DNA of 64,000 nucleotides, taken from assembly GCF_002863565.1 (NCBI RefSeq), contig NZ_PGUW01000004.1, forward strand, positions 1-64,000. Direction: 5' to 3'. Origin of the DNA: Bacillus sp. V5-8f. Lineage in GTDB: Bacteria > Bacillota > Bacilli > Bacillales > DSM-1321. Under the pieces are notes generated by a model that did no database searches, was not told the origin of the DNA, and saw only the letters and a list, made by a program, of their open reading frames with translations. Position 1 is the first letter of the stretch. Each line of letters starts with the position of its first letter. The position numbers and the translations under genes are program-made. Of this stretch, positions 47,682-57,777 are shown piece by piece.

Positions 47682-50318
47682 ATGAAGAAGTTGACTGGCG
47701 CACAAATTCGCCAAATGTATTTAGATTTCTTTAAAGAAAAAGGACACAGCATAGAGCCGAGTGCATCATTGGTACCTCACGATGATCCATCGCTTCTTTG
47801 GATTAATTCGGGGGTAGCGACCTTAAAGAAATACTTTGATGGCCGTGTAATCCCGGAAAATCCACGTATAACAAACGCACAAAAGTCCATTCGTACCAAT
47901 GATATCGAAAATGTCGGAAAAACGGCGCGACATCATACATTCTTTGAAATGCTCGGCAATTTTTCAATCGGTGATTATTTCAAAGAAGAAGCAATAACTT
48001 GGGCTTGGGAGTTTTTGACCGATGAAAAGTGGATTGGTTTTGAACCAGAAAAGTTATCAGTGACGATTCACCCTGAAGATGAAGAAGCCTTTGAGTTATG
48101 GAACAAAAAGGTGGGCATTCCGGCTGATCGGATCATCCGCCTAGAGGAAAATTTCTGGGATATCGGGGAAGGCCCAAGCGGACCGAATACTGAAATCTTT
48201 TATGACCGTGGTCCGGAATATGGCGATGACCCGAACGATCCGGAACTATTCCCTGGCGGTGAAAACGAACGCTATTTAGAGGTTTGGAATTTAGTGTTTT
48301 CCCAATTCAATCATAATCCGGATGGTTCTTATACACCACTTCCGAAGAAAAATATAGATACAGGCATGGGTCTTGAACGTATGGCTTCTGTGGTTCAAGA
48401 GGTTCCTACTAACTTTGATACAGATTTGTTTATGCCAATCATCCTCGCAACAGAAGAAATCGCAGGCGTTAAATACCGCACAGATAAAGAGAAGGATGTT
48501 GCCTTTAAAGTGATTGCCGACCATATCCGTACTGTCACTTTCGCAGTAGGAGATGGTGCGCTCCCTTCAAATGAAGGCCGTGGTTATGTATTGCGCCGTC
48601 TACTTCGCCGCGCTGTTCGTTATGCGAAGCAAATTAACATCAACCGCCCGTTCATGTTTGAATTGGTTCCGGTTGTCGGTGAGATCATGAATGATTTTTA
48701 TCCTGAGGTCCAAAAGAAAGCAGAATTCATAGCGAAGGTCGTCAAAAATGAAGAAGAACGCTTCCACGAAACACTGCACGACGGTCTAGCGATTCTTTTT
48801 GAAGTAATTAAGAAGGAAAAAGAAAAAGGCAGTACTGTGATTCAGGGCTCAGATGTATTTCGTTTGTACGATACGTACGGTTTCCCTGTTGAATTAACAG
48901 AGGAATATGCGGAAGAAGAAAATATGGGTGTTGATCATGAAGGCTTTGAGCGCGAAATGGAGGCCCAGCGTGAGCGTGCAAGGTCAGCTCGCCAGGATGT
49001 AGATTCCATGCAAATCCAGGGTGGTGTACTTGGAGATATTAAAGTTGAAAGCAGCTTCACCGGTTATGATAGATTGGAAGGACAGGGTACGGTTGCTGCA
49101 ATCGTGAAGAATGGCGAGCTTGCCGACGAAGCGCATGAGGGTGAAGAAGTGCAGGTCATCCTGAGTGAAACACCGTTTTATGCAGAGAGCGGCGGCCAAA
49201 TTGCCGATAAAGGTTATATTGTCAGCGAAGATGTAAAAGCCGCGGTTTTAGATGTCCAAAAGGCCCCAAATGGACAAAATCTGCATCGGGTTATGATTAA
49301 ATCAGGAACGCTTAAGAGGGATGCTTCAGTTGTTTCTGAAGTAAATGCCGAAAACCGCAGCAGGATTATTAAAAATCACACCGCCACACATCTCTTGCAC
49401 CAGGCGCTAAAGGATGTACTAGGAGGGCATGTAAACCAGGCAGGCTCCCTGGTTGAGCCGGACCGCCTGCGTTTTGACTTTTCTCATTTCGGCCAGATTC
49501 AGCCGGAAGAATTGGAAAGAATCGAGCAAATCGTCAATGAAAAAATTTGGCTGAGCCTTGAGGTAAATATTAATTATAAAGATATTGAAGAAGCAAAAGC
49601 TATGGGTGCAATGGCTTTGTTTGGCGAAAAATATGGGAAAATTGTGCGTGTCGTGCAGGTCGGCGATTACAGCCTGGAGCTTTGTGGAGGATGCCATGTA
49701 CCGAATACTGCGGTCATCGGGTTATTTAAAATCGTTTCAGAGAGCGGTATAGGAGCCGGGACGCGCCGTATTGAAGCTGTAACGGGAGCTGGGGCCTACC
49801 AGGCGATGGCTGATCAAATCACTGTCCTGAAAGAAGCTGCTGGGAAATTAAAAGCGAATCCGAAGGACTTGCCTTCTAGAATTGAAGGGGTACTAGCAGA
49901 AATGAAAGAGCTTCAAAAAGAAAATGAAAGCCTTTCTGCAAAGCTTGGCAATATTGAAGCTTCTAATCTCGTTTCCAGAGTGAAAGAGGTTAATGGAGTG
50001 AACGTGCTGGCAGCGAAAGTGCAGGCAGCCGACATGAATAATCTTAGGACAATGGCAGATGACTTGAAACAAAAGCTTGGTTCTGCCATTATAGTACTGG
50101 GTTCTGCCCAGGATGACAAAGTGAACCTTATCGCAGGCGTAACGAAAGATTATATCGCCCAAGGCTACCACGCCGGTAAACTAGTCAAGGAAGTAGCTTC
50201 ACGCTGCGGCGGCAGCGGTGGCGGACGCCCGGATATGGCTCAGGCAGGCGGAAAAGATCCGCAGAAATTGGATTCAGCGCTTAATTTTGTTGAAGAATGG
50301 GTAAAATCCATTTCATAA
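47682..50318 (+). CDS. alaS: Alanyl-tRNA synthetase
   Basis: A 878-residue enzyme, the usual Bacillus length. The catalytic core has [30 protein letters not shown] and [12 protein letters not shown]. The editing domain has the zinc-binding [11 protein letters not shown] and CGGCHV. The C-Ala domain ends with [20 protein letters not shown] 47682 follows AGGAGG; the frame upstream belongs to the T-box leader. Confidence 0.97.
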   Translation: MKKLTGAQIRQMYLDFFKEKGHSIEPSASLVPHDDPSLLWINSGVATLKKYFDGRVIPENPRITNAQKSIRTNDIENVGKTARHHTFFEMLGNFSIGDYFKEEAITWAWEFLTDEKWIGFEPEKLSVTIHPEDEEAFELWNKKVGIPADRIIRLEENFWDIGEGPSGPNTEIFYDRGPEYGDDPNDPELFPGGENERYLEVWNLVFSQFNHNPDGSYTPLPKKNIDTGMGLERMASVVQEVPTNFDTDLFMPIILATEEIAGVKYRTDKEKDVAFKVIADHIRTVTFAVGDGALPSNEGRGYVLRRLLRRAVRYAKQININRPFMFELVPVVGEIMNDFYPEVQKKAEFIAKVVKNEEERFHETLHDGLAILFEVIKKEKEKGSTVIQGSDVFRLYDTYGFPVELTEEYAEEENMGVDHEGFEREMEAQRERARSARQDVDSMQIQGGVLGDIKVESSFTGYDRLEGQGTVAAIVKNGELADEAHEGEEVQVILSETPFYAESGGQIADKGYIVSEDVKAAVLDVQKAPNGQNLHRVMIKSGTLKRDASVVSEVNAENRSRIIKNHTATHLLHQALKDVLGGHVNQAGSLVEPDRLRFDFSHFGQIQPEELERIEQIVNEKIWLSLEVNINYKDIEEAKAMGAMALFGEKYGKIVRVVQVGDYSLELCGGCHVPNTAVIGLFKIVSESGIGAGTRRIEAVTGAGAYQAMADQITVLKEAAGKLKANPKDLPSRIEGVLAEMKELQKENESLSAKLGNIEASNLVSRVKEVNGVNVLAAKVQAADMNNLRTMADDLKQKLGSAIIVLGSAQDDKVNLIAGVTKDYIAQGYHAGKLVKEVASRCGGSGGGRPDMAQAGGKDPQKLDSALNFVEEWVKSIS

Positions 50319-50469
50319 TCACTTTGAAGTGTTGTACAATAAAGAAAATTGTCTATCAGCGGTACGCTTCGCGATCCGCTGATGTAAACTTTAGGGAATG
50401 AGTGCGGAGGAAAGGCAGCGGTAACAGCGTAATTGTTTCCCCTTCGAAACGCGAAAAGAGGTGCAATAA

Positions 50470-50739
50470 ATGAGTTCCTTTGATAAGACAATGCAATTCA
50501 ATTTTCCGGAAGAACCATTTGAAAGAGATGTAAAAGATGTACTTTTTCAAGTTTACGAAGCTCTTCAGGAAAAGGGCTACAACCCGATCAACCAGATCGT
50601 CGGGTACCTGCTTTCCGGTGATCCTGCGTATATTCCACGCCATCAGGATGCGAGAAATATTATCCGGCGACTTGAGCGGGATGAAATCATTGAGGAATTG
50701 GTCAAAGCATATTTAAAGCACCAACGAGAGGGATATTAA
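50470..50739 (+). CDS. ireB: IreB-family regulatory phosphoprotein (YrzL)
   Basis: The 89-residue protein contains the UPF0297 core [13 protein letters not shown] and [22 protein letters not shown]. IreB in Enterococcus is a phosphorylation target of the PASTA kinase IreK. GAGGTG precedes the ATG. Its stop shares a base with the ruvX start, and ireB-ruvX-yrzB form the usual Firmicutes unit after alaS. Confidence 0.9.
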   Translation: MSSFDKTMQFNFPEEPFERDVKDVLFQVYEALQEKGYNPINQIVGYLLSGDPAYIPRHQDARNIIRRLERDEIIEELVKAYLKHQREGY

Positions 50740-51161
50740 TGCGTACAATGGGATTAGACCTTGGAACTAAGACCCTTGGTGTAGCAGTTAGCGATGCTTT
50801 GGGATGGACGGCACAAGGTTTGGAAACAATTAAAATTAATGAGGAAAAAAAAGAATTTGGTTTGGCGCGTCTTAGTGAAATCATTAAAGAGCATGAAGTA
50901 TCCAAAATCGTGCTCGGCTTGCCGAAAAATATGAATGCTACCATAGGGCCAAGAGGCGAAGCTAGCCAGGCGTTTGCCAAAGTACTTGAAGAAAGGTTCG
51001 GCCTCCCGGTGCATTTATGGGATGAGCGATTGACAACGATGGCAGCTGAGCGAGTGTTGCTGGAAGCGGATGTCAGCAGGGCCAAGCGCAAGAAGGTTAT
51101 TGATAAAATGGCAGCTGTCATGATCTTGCAAGGATATCTGGACAGCCAATCAAAATTTTAA
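50739..51161 (+). CDS. ruvX: RuvX/YqgF, RNase H-fold nuclease
   Basis: A 140-residue protein with the RNase H-fold start [16 protein letters not shown], the central [11 protein letters not shown] and the acidic [12 protein letters not shown], with the C-terminal [10 protein letters not shown]. YqgF is implicated in 16S rRNA 5'-end processing and was predicted as a Holliday junction resolvase. It is coupled to ireB by ATTAATG-type overlap. Confidence 0.93.
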   Translation: MRTMGLDLGTKTLGVAVSDALGWTAQGLETIKINEEKKEFGLARLSEIIKEHEVSKIVLGLPKNMNATIGPRGEASQAFAKVLEERFGLPVHLWDERLTTMAAERVLLEADVSRAKRKKVIDKMAAVMILQGYLDSQSKF

Positions 51162-51174
51162 TGAGGTGACAGAA

Positions 51175-51462
51175 ATGGAACATGGAGAAAACCATATTAC
51201 AATCGTAGATGAAAATGGCAACGAGCAGCTGTGTGAGGTATTGTTCACATTTGATTCCGATAAATTCAATAAATCCTATGTCCTCTACTATCCAATATCG
51301 TCAGATAATGAAGATGAGGAAATTGAAATTCACGCATCCTCCTTCACGCCAAGTGAAGATAACCAGGATGGCGAGCTTCAGCCTATCGAAACAGAAGAAG
51401 AATGGGACATGATCGAAGAAATGCTCAACACATACCTTGACGAAGAAGAGGACGAACAATAA
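51175..51462 (+). CDS. yrzB: DUF1292 protein YrzB
   Basis: A 95-residue, very acidic protein with the DUF1292 core [19 protein letters not shown] and SYVLYYPI, then a Glu/Asp-rich tail with [18 protein letters not shown] 51175 follows GAGGTG at 6 bases. It is the third gene of the ireB-ruvX-yrzB unit. The function is unknown. Confidence 0.9.
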   Translation: MEHGENHITIVDENGNEQLCEVLFTFDSDKFNKSYVLYYPISSDNEDEEIEIHASSFTPSEDNQDGELQPIETEEEWDMIEEMLNTYLDEEEDEQ

Positions 51463-51472
51463 TTTGTTCGAT

Positions 51473-51499
51473 GCCCCCGGTGATTAACCGGGGGTTTTT
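51473..51499 (+). terminator. ireB-ruvX-yrzB terminator
   Basis: The stem CCCCCGGT/ACCGGGGG is followed by five Ts. Confidence 0.92.
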
Positions 51500-51672
51500 A
51501 CGTTCTATTTGGCCCGGCAACTTGTTCTTTTCTGGCATAAAATCCAAGGGTGGCAGTTGATCTGATGAAATGAATGAAAAAAATCAAATATTCTAGTATA
51601 ATAAGCGAAGATTATATTAATGTGTTTGATCCCATGTGAGTGCTGTTGCCTTACATGAAGGAGGTTTTAATT

Positions 51673-52815
51673 TTGGCTGAAAAAGGCACAAAAGTAGAAG
51701 GAAAAAAGGATTACATAAGGAATGCCATGCTTGAAAGACAGGGGGAAGCGAGAATAGTAAGGAAAGTCATTCTTGTAACTTCCCTGACCATCCTACTGCT
51801 CGCAGCAGTGACCGGGTTGGGAGGGTATCTTTATATTAAATCCGCACTGAAGCCACTGAATCCCGAGAATAAGTCGCTTAAAAACATTGAAATCCCGATC
51901 GGGTCCTCTGTAAGCGACATTTCGTCAATTCTTGAGGATCAAGGAATTATTAAGGATGCCAGGGTTTTCAAGTATTACATTAAATTCAAGAATGAGGCGG
52001 GCTTTCAAGCAGGGGAATATAAACTTGCCGCGTCCATGCCGCTTCAGGAAATTGTCGAGAGCTTAAAACAAGGGAAAGTCATGCAGAAGGCTGCTTTGAC
52101 GATCAGGGTTCCTGAAGGAAAACAGCTTGTCCAAATCGCCGACATCATTGCCGAACATACTGATGAAAAACCTGAGGACGTACTGGCAGAATTAAACGAC
52201 AAAGAATTCGTCAGGAAAATGCAGAACAACTATCCTCAATTGCTGACAAATGAAATCTTCAATAAAAATGTAATCTATCCACTTGAAGGTTATTTATATC
52301 CGGCAACCTATGAATTTTCCGAGAAAAAACCAGAGTTGGAAAAGATCGTTTCTGAGATGTTGAAGAAAACGGAATCTAGCCTTTCCGCGTATCGGGATGT
52401 TATGGCCGAGAAGAAATATTCCGCGCACAGGCTATTGACCATTTCTTCCTTAATTGAAGAAGAGGCTGCGGAAAAGGTTGACCGTACCAAGATTGCATCC
52501 GTTTTTTATAACCGCCTAAAGGCTGGCATGCCGCTTCAAACCGACCCGACTGTCCTTTATGCAAAGGGAAAGCACCAAAAGAGGGTGTACTACAAAGATC
52601 TGGAAGTGGTATCGCCATATAATACTTACAAAAACAAAGGACTACCACCTGGGCCGATTGCCAATTCCGGAAAATCATCCATAGAAGCCGCGTTAAACCC
52701 GGCAAACACCAACTTCCTCTACTTCCTGGCCACACCTGCTGGCGAGGTATTGTATTCTGTATCACTGAATGAGCATAACAAGAAAAAAGCGGAGCACATA
52801 ACAAGTAAAAATTGA
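51673..52815 (+). CDS. mltG: MltG (YceG), endolytic transglycosylase
   Basis: A 380-residue membrane-anchored enzyme with one N-terminal helix (VILVTSLTILLLAAVTGLGG) and an extracellular YceG domain. It cuts nascent glycan strands. The LysM-like subdomain covers about residues 75-145, and the catalytic Glu lies in SSLIEEEAAEK. YNTYKNKGLPPGPIANSG and EAALNPA are family signatures. TTG 51673 follows AAGGAGGT at 8 bases; the frame upstream of it contains the RBS. It is the yrrL position in Bacillus. Confidence 0.93.
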   Translation: MAEKGTKVEGKKDYIRNAMLERQGEARIVRKVILVTSLTILLLAAVTGLGGYLYIKSALKPLNPENKSLKNIEIPIGSSVSDISSILEDQGIIKDARVFKYYIKFKNEAGFQAGEYKLAASMPLQEIVESLKQGKVMQKAALTIRVPEGKQLVQIADIIAEHTDEKPEDVLAELNDKEFVRKMQNNYPQLLTNEIFNKNVIYPLEGYLYPATYEFSEKKPELEKIVSEMLKKTESSLSAYRDVMAEKKYSAHRLLTISSLIEEEAAEKVDRTKIASVFYNRLKAGMPLQTDPTVLYAKGKHQKRVYYKDLEVVSPYNTYKNKGLPPGPIANSGKSSIEAALNPANTNFLYFLATPAGEVLYSVSLNEHNKKKAEHITSKN

Positions 52816-52908
52816 CTGTGTTTTCAAGGGGGGAAGATATTCACTTTCCCCTGTTAGTTGTGCTAAAATATTCAAAGTGAATTTTAATGCAGGTTTTACT
52901 GATTTTCT

Positions 52909-52930
52909 CTCGGCATGTGCCGAGTTTTTT
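52909..52930 (+). terminator. Terminator between mltG and trmR
   Basis: The stem CTCGGCA/TGCCGAG with a 2-base loop is followed by six Ts. It lies 47 bp before the trmR start, so trmR may have its own promoter downstream or rely on read-through. Confidence 0.6.
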
Positions 52931-52976
52931 CATGACGTTAGAGACTTATAGGTTGATCCTTTTGGAGGAAATAAAC

Positions 52977-53630
52977 GTGAAACAGGAATTAGAAATATAT
53001 CTTCAATCACTGATCCCTGAACGTGAGGGAGTATTCACAGAAATGGAACGGTATGCAAAGGAGCATAACGTGCCGATCATGGAGCCGGAAGGAATGGAGG
53101 CTCTTTTACAAATATTACGCTTAAGCCAACCGTCAGCGATACTTGAGGTAGGGACGGCTATTGGTTACTCGGCTTTGCGAATGGCAGACGCCATGCCAGG
53201 CACAAAAATTGTGACATTGGAAAGAGATGAAGCTCGGATTGTAAAGGCAAAAGAATTTATTCAAAAAGCGGGAAAAGAAGGGCAGATCATCCTGCTTGAA
53301 GGTGATGCGTTGGAGGCTGGTCCACTTGTGAAGGAACATGGCCCGTTCAATGCGATTTTTATCGATGCAGCGAAAGGACAGTATCGCCGCTTTTTTGAAC
53401 AGTTTGAGGAAGTTCTGGAACCTGGCGGAATCATCGTTACTGATAATGTTTTGTTTAAGGGCTTGGTTGCCGAAGCAGACGAAGCAATAGAACCCAAACG
53501 AATCCGGAACCTTGTCAGGAAGATAAGGGATTTCAATGCCTGGCTCATGGGCCATACTGCTTATACTACTGTTATTCTCCCAATTGGCGATGGTGTCGCC
53601 ATTAGTAAACATCGAGGTGAAAATAAATGA
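52977..53630 (+). CDS. trmR: TrmR (YrrM), tRNA 5-hydroxyuridine methyltransferase
   Basis: A 217-residue class I SAM methyltransferase of the O-methyltransferase 3 family. It has motif I EVGTAIGYSALRMA, motif II VTLERDEARI, the metal/catalytic DAAKGQYRRFF and DNVLFKG. TrmR converts ho5U34 to mo5U34 in B. subtilis tRNAs. Its neighbours trhP1 and trhP2 make ho5U, which fits. GTG 52977 follows GGAGG; this gives the same 217-residue length as B. subtilis TrmR. It overlaps trhP1 by 4 bp. Confidence 0.9.
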   Translation: MKQELEIYLQSLIPEREGVFTEMERYAKEHNVPIMEPEGMEALLQILRLSQPSAILEVGTAIGYSALRMADAMPGTKIVTLERDEARIVKAKEFIQKAGKEGQIILLEGDALEAGPLVKEHGPFNAIFIDAAKGQYRRFFEQFEEVLEPGGIIVTDNVLFKGLVAEADEAIEPKRIRNLVRKIRDFNAWLMGHTAYTTVILPIGDGVAISKHRGENK

Positions 53631-54556
53631 AAAAGCCAGAGCTGCTCGTGACGCCGACTAGTGTTGGCGATATTCCGCGACTAATAGAAGCTGGCGCCGA
53701 TGCGTTTGTAGTTGGCGAGCAAAAATTCGGACTTCGGCTGGCCGGTGAATTCACAAGAGAAGATGTACAAAGAACTATACAGGTTGCGCACAAAGCTAAT
53801 AAAAAGGTCTATGTTGCCATGAACGCAATTTTTCATAATGATAAAGTAGACGAGCTTGAAGACTATGTCTCCTTTCTTAACGAAGCGGGGGCCGATGCCA
53901 TTATTTTCGGAGACCCAGCTGTTTTGATGGCAGTACGGGCTGTAGCCCCGGACATGCCTCTGCACTGGAATACAGAAACAACGGTAACAAACTGGTACAC
54001 AGCGAACTATTGGGGCCGGCGAGGTTCGGTCCGTGCGGTTGCTGCCCGTGAACTGAGCATGGATGAGCTGATTGAAATGAAGGAAAACGCCGAGGTTGAG
54101 ATTGAGGTCCAGGTACAGGGTATGACCTGTATGTTCCAGTCCAAACGTACGCTCCTTGGTAACTACTTCGAATACCAGGGGAAGGCTCTTGAAATTGAAA
54201 ACAGGAAACAGCAAAAGAACATGTTTCTCCATGATAAGGATCGTAATAATAAATATCCGATCTTTGAAGATGAAAATGGGACACATATCATGAGCCCGAA
54301 CGATATCTGTATTATCGATGAGCTTCAGGAGATGGTCGAAGCAGGCATCGATTCCTTTAAAATTGATGGGGTTCTTAAGACGCCTGAATATATGGTAGAA
54401 GCCACAAAGCTTTACCGTAAAGCAATCGATCTTTGCGTGGAAGATACGGAAAAATATGAAGACGAAAAAGACGAGCTTTTGGCAAGCATTGAAGCAATCC
54501 AGCCTAAGGACAGGAAAGTGGACACAGGATTCTTCTTTAAGGAGACAGTTTATTAA
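53627..54556 (+). CDS. trhP1: TrhP1-type U32 family protein (tRNA ho5U synthesis)
   Basis: The 309-residue U32 'peptidase' family protein begins KKPELLVTPTSVGDIPRLIEAGADAFVVG, a TIM-barrel-like start. It also has GMTCMFQSKRTLLGNYF and ISPND-like SPNDICIIDEL, but lacks the Cys-rich cluster seen in trhP2. In B. subtilis YrrN/YrrO (TrhP1/P2) act together in prephenate-dependent 5-hydroxyuridine formation at tRNA U34. The ATGA overlap with trmR couples translation. The annotation 'peptidase' is probably misleading. Confidence 0.85.
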   Translation: MKKPELLVTPTSVGDIPRLIEAGADAFVVGEQKFGLRLAGEFTREDVQRTIQVAHKANKKVYVAMNAIFHNDKVDELEDYVSFLNEAGADAIIFGDPAVLMAVRAVAPDMPLHWNTETTVTNWYTANYWGRRGSVRAVAARELSMDELIEMKENAEVEIEVQVQGMTCMFQSKRTLLGNYFEYQGKALEIENRKQQKNMFLHDKDRNNKYPIFEDENGTHIMSPNDICIIDELQEMVEAGIDSFKIDGVLKTPEYMVEATKLYRKAIDLCVEDTEKYEDEKDELLASIEAIQPKDRKVDTGFFFKETVY

Positions 54557-54575
54557 GTTTTACCATATATAGATT

Positions 54576-54740
54576 TCTAGCAGCAGCGCCTAGCCCCGAC
54601 GGACAAAACCTCACCACAAAAATCAGATTTTTGTGGCTGCGAAGTATTTCGGAGAAGCATTCCTTATGCTGGCGTCGACATTTGCCACAGGACGTGGCAG
54701 CAGTTAGTCGATGGTCCATTGTTAGGCGCTTGGCGCATTT
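54576..54740 (+). repeat. Interspersed structured repeat, copy B
   Basis: This copy shares its main blocks with copy A (39444-39611). The terminal stem is AGCGCCTA (54583-) with TAGGCGCT (54724-), where copy A has AGCGCCC with GGGCGCT. It contains an extra perfect hairpin CCACAAAAATC/ TTTTTGTGG (loop AGA). It sits just upstream of the trhP2 RBS and splits the trhP1-trhP2 pair. Confidence 0.85.
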
Positions 54741-54756
54741 CAAAGGAGGAATAGCC

Positions 54757-56025
54757 TTGGAAGCTATTGCTGATAAAATTTCACAAATCGTGGATGGAAA
54801 ACGAGTGATTGTTAAAAAACCAGAGTTGTTGGCTCCTGCAGGCAATCTTGAAAAATTAAAGATTGCTGTGCATTATGGTGCGGATGCTGTGTATATTGGG
54901 GGACAGGAATTTGGCCTCCGTTCAAATGCAGGTAATTTCACGCTTGAAGAAATGAAGGAAGGCGTAGATTTTGCAAAAAGATATGGCTCTAAAATTTATG
55001 TAACAACGAATATTTATGCCCACAATGAAAATATGGCCGGGCTAGAAGAATATCTATTGGGACTGCAGGATGCAGGCATTACAGGAATCATCGTGGCAGA
55101 TCCACTCATTATTGAAACCTGCCGTCGTGTGGCTCCAAAGGTCGAGGTTCATTTAAGCACTCAGCAGTCGCTATCCAACTGGAAAGCGGTTCAATACTGG
55201 AAAGATGAAGGCCTCGACAGGGTGGTACTCTCACGTGAGACCGGAGCTGAAGAAATCCGTGAAATAAAGGAAAAGGTCGACATTGAAATTGAAACGTTTG
55301 TCCATGGAGCGATGTGCATTGCTTATTCCGGGCGTTGTACATTGTCCAACCATATGACAGCAAGGGATTCAAATCGCGGCGGATGCTGCCAGTCATGCCG
55401 TTGGGATTATGATTTATATGAATTGGGCAAAGAAGGGGAAAACGCCCTGTTCTCTGAAGCGGATGAACCTTTTGCGATGAGTCCGAAAGATTTGAAATTA
55501 ATTGAATCAATTCCAAGAATGATTGAACTTGGAATTGATAGCTTGAAAATTGAAGGAAGAATGAAGTCTATCCATTACGTAGCCACTGTTGTCAGCGTAT
55601 ACCGCAAAGTAATTGATGCGTACTGTACTGATCCTGAAAACTTTGAGATTAAGCAGGAATGGTTAGATGAGCTTGAAAAATGCGCGAATCGTGAAGCTGC
55701 ACCAGCATTCTTTGAAGGCACTCCCGGGTATAAGGAGCAAATGTTTGGGAACCATAGCAAACAAACTAAATACGACTTTGCCGGATTGGTCCTTCATTAT
55801 GACGAAGAGACAGGAATGGTTACGATGCAGCAGCGAAACTTCTTTAAACCAGGGGATGAGGTAGAGTTCTTTGGCCCTGATATTGATAACTTCACGCAAA
55901 TCGTCGATAAAATTTGGGATGAAAAAGGAAATGAACTGGATGCTGCCCGCCATCCGTTGCAAATCATCCGCTTTAAGACGGACAAGCCTGTATTTGCAAA
56001 CAACATGATGCGAAGGGAGAACTAG
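54757..56025 (+). CDS. trhP2: TrhP2-type U32 family protein (tRNA ho5U synthesis)
   Basis: A 422-residue U32 protein with KPELLAPAGNLEKLKIAVHYGADAVYIGG at the start. It carries the Cys-rich signature HGAMCIAYSGRCTLSNHM followed by RGGCCQSCRW, likely an iron-sulfur site. MSPKDLKLIESIP and the RMKSIHYVA stretch are also present. TTG 54757 follows AAAGGAGG and gives the same length as B. subtilis YrrO; the upstream open frame is translated repeat. It works with TrhP1 and TrmR. udk follows after 3 bp. Confidence 0.9.
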   Translation: MEAIADKISQIVDGKRVIVKKPELLAPAGNLEKLKIAVHYGADAVYIGGQEFGLRSNAGNFTLEEMKEGVDFAKRYGSKIYVTTNIYAHNENMAGLEEYLLGLQDAGITGIIVADPLIIETCRRVAPKVEVHLSTQQSLSNWKAVQYWKDEGLDRVVLSRETGAEEIREIKEKVDIEIETFVHGAMCIAYSGRCTLSNHMTARDSNRGGCCQSCRWDYDLYELGKEGENALFSEADEPFAMSPKDLKLIESIPRMIELGIDSLKIEGRMKSIHYVATVVSVYRKVIDAYCTDPENFEIKQEWLDELEKCANREAAPAFFEGTPGYKEQMFGNHSKQTKYDFAGLVLHYDEETGMVTMQQRNFFKPGDEVEFFGPDIDNFTQIVDKIWDEKGNELDAARHPLQIIRFKTDKPVFANNMMRREN

Positions 56026-56028
56026 TAA

Positions 56029-56664
56029 ATGGATAAGAAGCCTGTAGTCATCGGTGTAGCCGGCGGTTCCGGATCGGGGAAAACGAGTGTTACGAGATCT
56101 ATTTTCGAGAGTTTTAAAGGCCATTCCATCCTAATGCTGGAGCAGGATTATTATTATAAGGATCAAAGCAGCCTCCCGTTTGAGGAACGGTTAAAAACAA
56201 ATTACGATCACCCGCTTGCATTCGATAATGATTTATTGATTGAACATATCCACGCACTTTTGGACTATAAACCGATTAAGAAACCTGTCTATGATTATTC
56301 CATACACACACGTTCTGAAGAAGTTATCCATGTCGACCCTAAGGACGTAATCATTCTTGAGGGCATTTTGGTGCTGGAAGATGAGCGCTTACGTGAATTG
56401 ATGGATATTAAATTATTTGTAGATACGGATGCAGACCTTAGGATTATCAGAAGATTGCTGCGTGATATTAAGGAGCGCGGCCGTTCCATAGATTCCGTGA
56501 TTGACCAGTATGTGAATGTCGTCCGCCCAATGCATAACCAATTCATTGAGCCGACAAAGCGTTATGCGGATATCATTATCCCAGAAGGTGGTCACAACCA
56601 TGTCGCCATCGATCTGATGGTCACAAAAGTTCAAACAATTCTTGAACAAAAGTCATTTTTATAA
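56029..56664 (+). CDS. udk: Uridine kinase
   Basis: A 211-residue P-loop kinase phosphorylating uridine and cytidine in pyrimidine salvage. It has GGSGSGKTS near residue 13, [18 protein letters not shown] and [21 protein letters not shown] and [14 protein letters not shown] complete the family pattern. It is tightly linked to trhP2 (3 bp), as in Bacillus. Confidence 0.96.
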   Translation: MDKKPVVIGVAGGSGSGKTSVTRSIFESFKGHSILMLEQDYYYKDQSSLPFEERLKTNYDHPLAFDNDLLIEHIHALLDYKPIKKPVYDYSIHTRSEEVIHVDPKDVIILEGILVLEDERLRELMDIKLFVDTDADLRIIRRLLRDIKERGRSIDSVIDQYVNVVRPMHNQFIEPTKRYADIIIPEGGHNHVAIDLMVTKVQTILEQKSFL

Positions 56665-57144
56665 TAATATGTCATAAAGTGACTAGTATCACTCGGGAAT
56701 TTTCCTTGCTGGTAGTCGGAGTTTACAGGATGTAAGTTACACACATTGCCACAGACTGTGGCTTTCTTAGTCTGTGAACATTCAATGGTTTTTACGGGCA
56801 AGTATCCCCCCTTAGGCATGATTAAGTGGTGTCGCAGTGTCCGTTAAAACGGGATAAATAAAGGATAAGGCAGACCTTTTGCAATTCTGAAATTTTCCAG
56901 GCAATTTATCAGGAAAGTCTGGACAAAAGAGGAAAAAGGTCATACTCTATCTAAAGGTATATATCATAAGCAAAGTTTTCCTTAAGTAAGATGCGCGCCC
57001 TAATCCAGGACGCGCACTTATGTATGACCTCTTTGGCAAGCAACAGAGTTAGTGTGTGTTGGCTACTACAAAGTAAGCGAATACACTGCATTATACTTAA
57101 AGCAGGCACCAGTCCCGCTGTAAAGAATAGAAGGAGTGAAGGGT
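56665..57144. other. udk-greA intergenic region
   Basis: About 480 bp without a gene. It holds a hairpin GCCACAG/CTGTGGC at about 56749-56765 followed by TTTCTT, a possible weak terminator for udk. A second GC-rich hairpin GCGCGCC/GGACGCGC lies at about 56993-57016. The second could belong to the greA leader. Confidence 0.5.
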
Positions 57145-57621
57145 TTGGCTATAGAAAAAGTATTCCCAATGACAAAAGAGGGAAAAGAAAAACTAGAACA
57201 AGAACTTGAACAGTTAAAAACGGTAAAAAGAAAAGAAGTTGTAGAAAGAATTAAAATCGCGCGCAGCTTCGGGGACTTATCTGAGAACTCTGAATATGAT
57301 TCTGCCAAAGAAGAGCAGGCATTTGTGGAAGGTCGGATCACGACCCTTGAGAATATGATCCGTAATGCTAAAATCATCGAAGATGACCAAGTGGATACTG
57401 ACATGGTTTCTCTTGGGAAATCTGTGACATTTGTTGAGCTTCCTAATGGAGATGAAGAAACATATACAATTGTGGGAAGTGCGGAAGCTGATCCGTTTGA
57501 AGGGAAAATCTCAAACGACTCCCCAATCGCTAAAAGCCTGCTGGGGAAAAAAGTCGGCGACGAGGTAACGGTCCAGACTCCAGGCGGGGAAATGGCGGTA
57601 AGAATCGTAACAATTAAATAA
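57145..57621 (+). CDS. greA: GreA, transcription elongation factor
   Basis: A 158-residue factor that rescues backtracked RNA polymerase by stimulating transcript cleavage. The N-terminal coiled coil has the conserved acidic tip [16 protein letters not shown]. The C-terminal FKBP-like domain contains [20 protein letters not shown] 57145 follows AAGGAG at 8 bases and gives [10 protein letters not shown] as in relatives; GTG 57136 overlaps the RBS. Confidence 0.96.
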   Translation: MAIEKVFPMTKEGKEKLEQELEQLKTVKRKEVVERIKIARSFGDLSENSEYDSAKEEQAFVEGRITTLENMIRNAKIIEDDQVDTDMVSLGKSVTFVELPNGDEETYTIVGSAEADPFEGKISNDSPIAKSLLGKKVGDEVTVQTPGGEMAVRIVTIK

Positions 57622-57635
57622 TCACGATATTTAGC

Positions 57636-57667
57636 CAGCGGTCCATACAATAGGACCGCTGCTTTTT
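57636..57667 (+). terminator. greA terminator
   Basis: The stem CAGCGGTCC/GGACCGCTG is followed by CTTTTT. Confidence 0.88.
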
Positions 57668-57777
57668 AATTTGTCAAGATAATTTTTAAAACGTAGCAGA
57701 GTAAATTTTACTTGCTTAACATCCTTTGTTGTTTTAAAACACCACCCTGCGTCAAGACTGTGTATGAGGTGGGAAAC

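Noticed and set aside
53133-54286. Several 95-201-codon minus ORFs across trmR and trhP1
   Set aside because: All are antisense shadows; the plus genes are overlapping, RBS-supported and family-consistent.
54631-54756. N-terminal extension of trhP2 through the repeat
   Set aside because: This part translates the repeat element; the RBS and family length place the start at TTG 54757.
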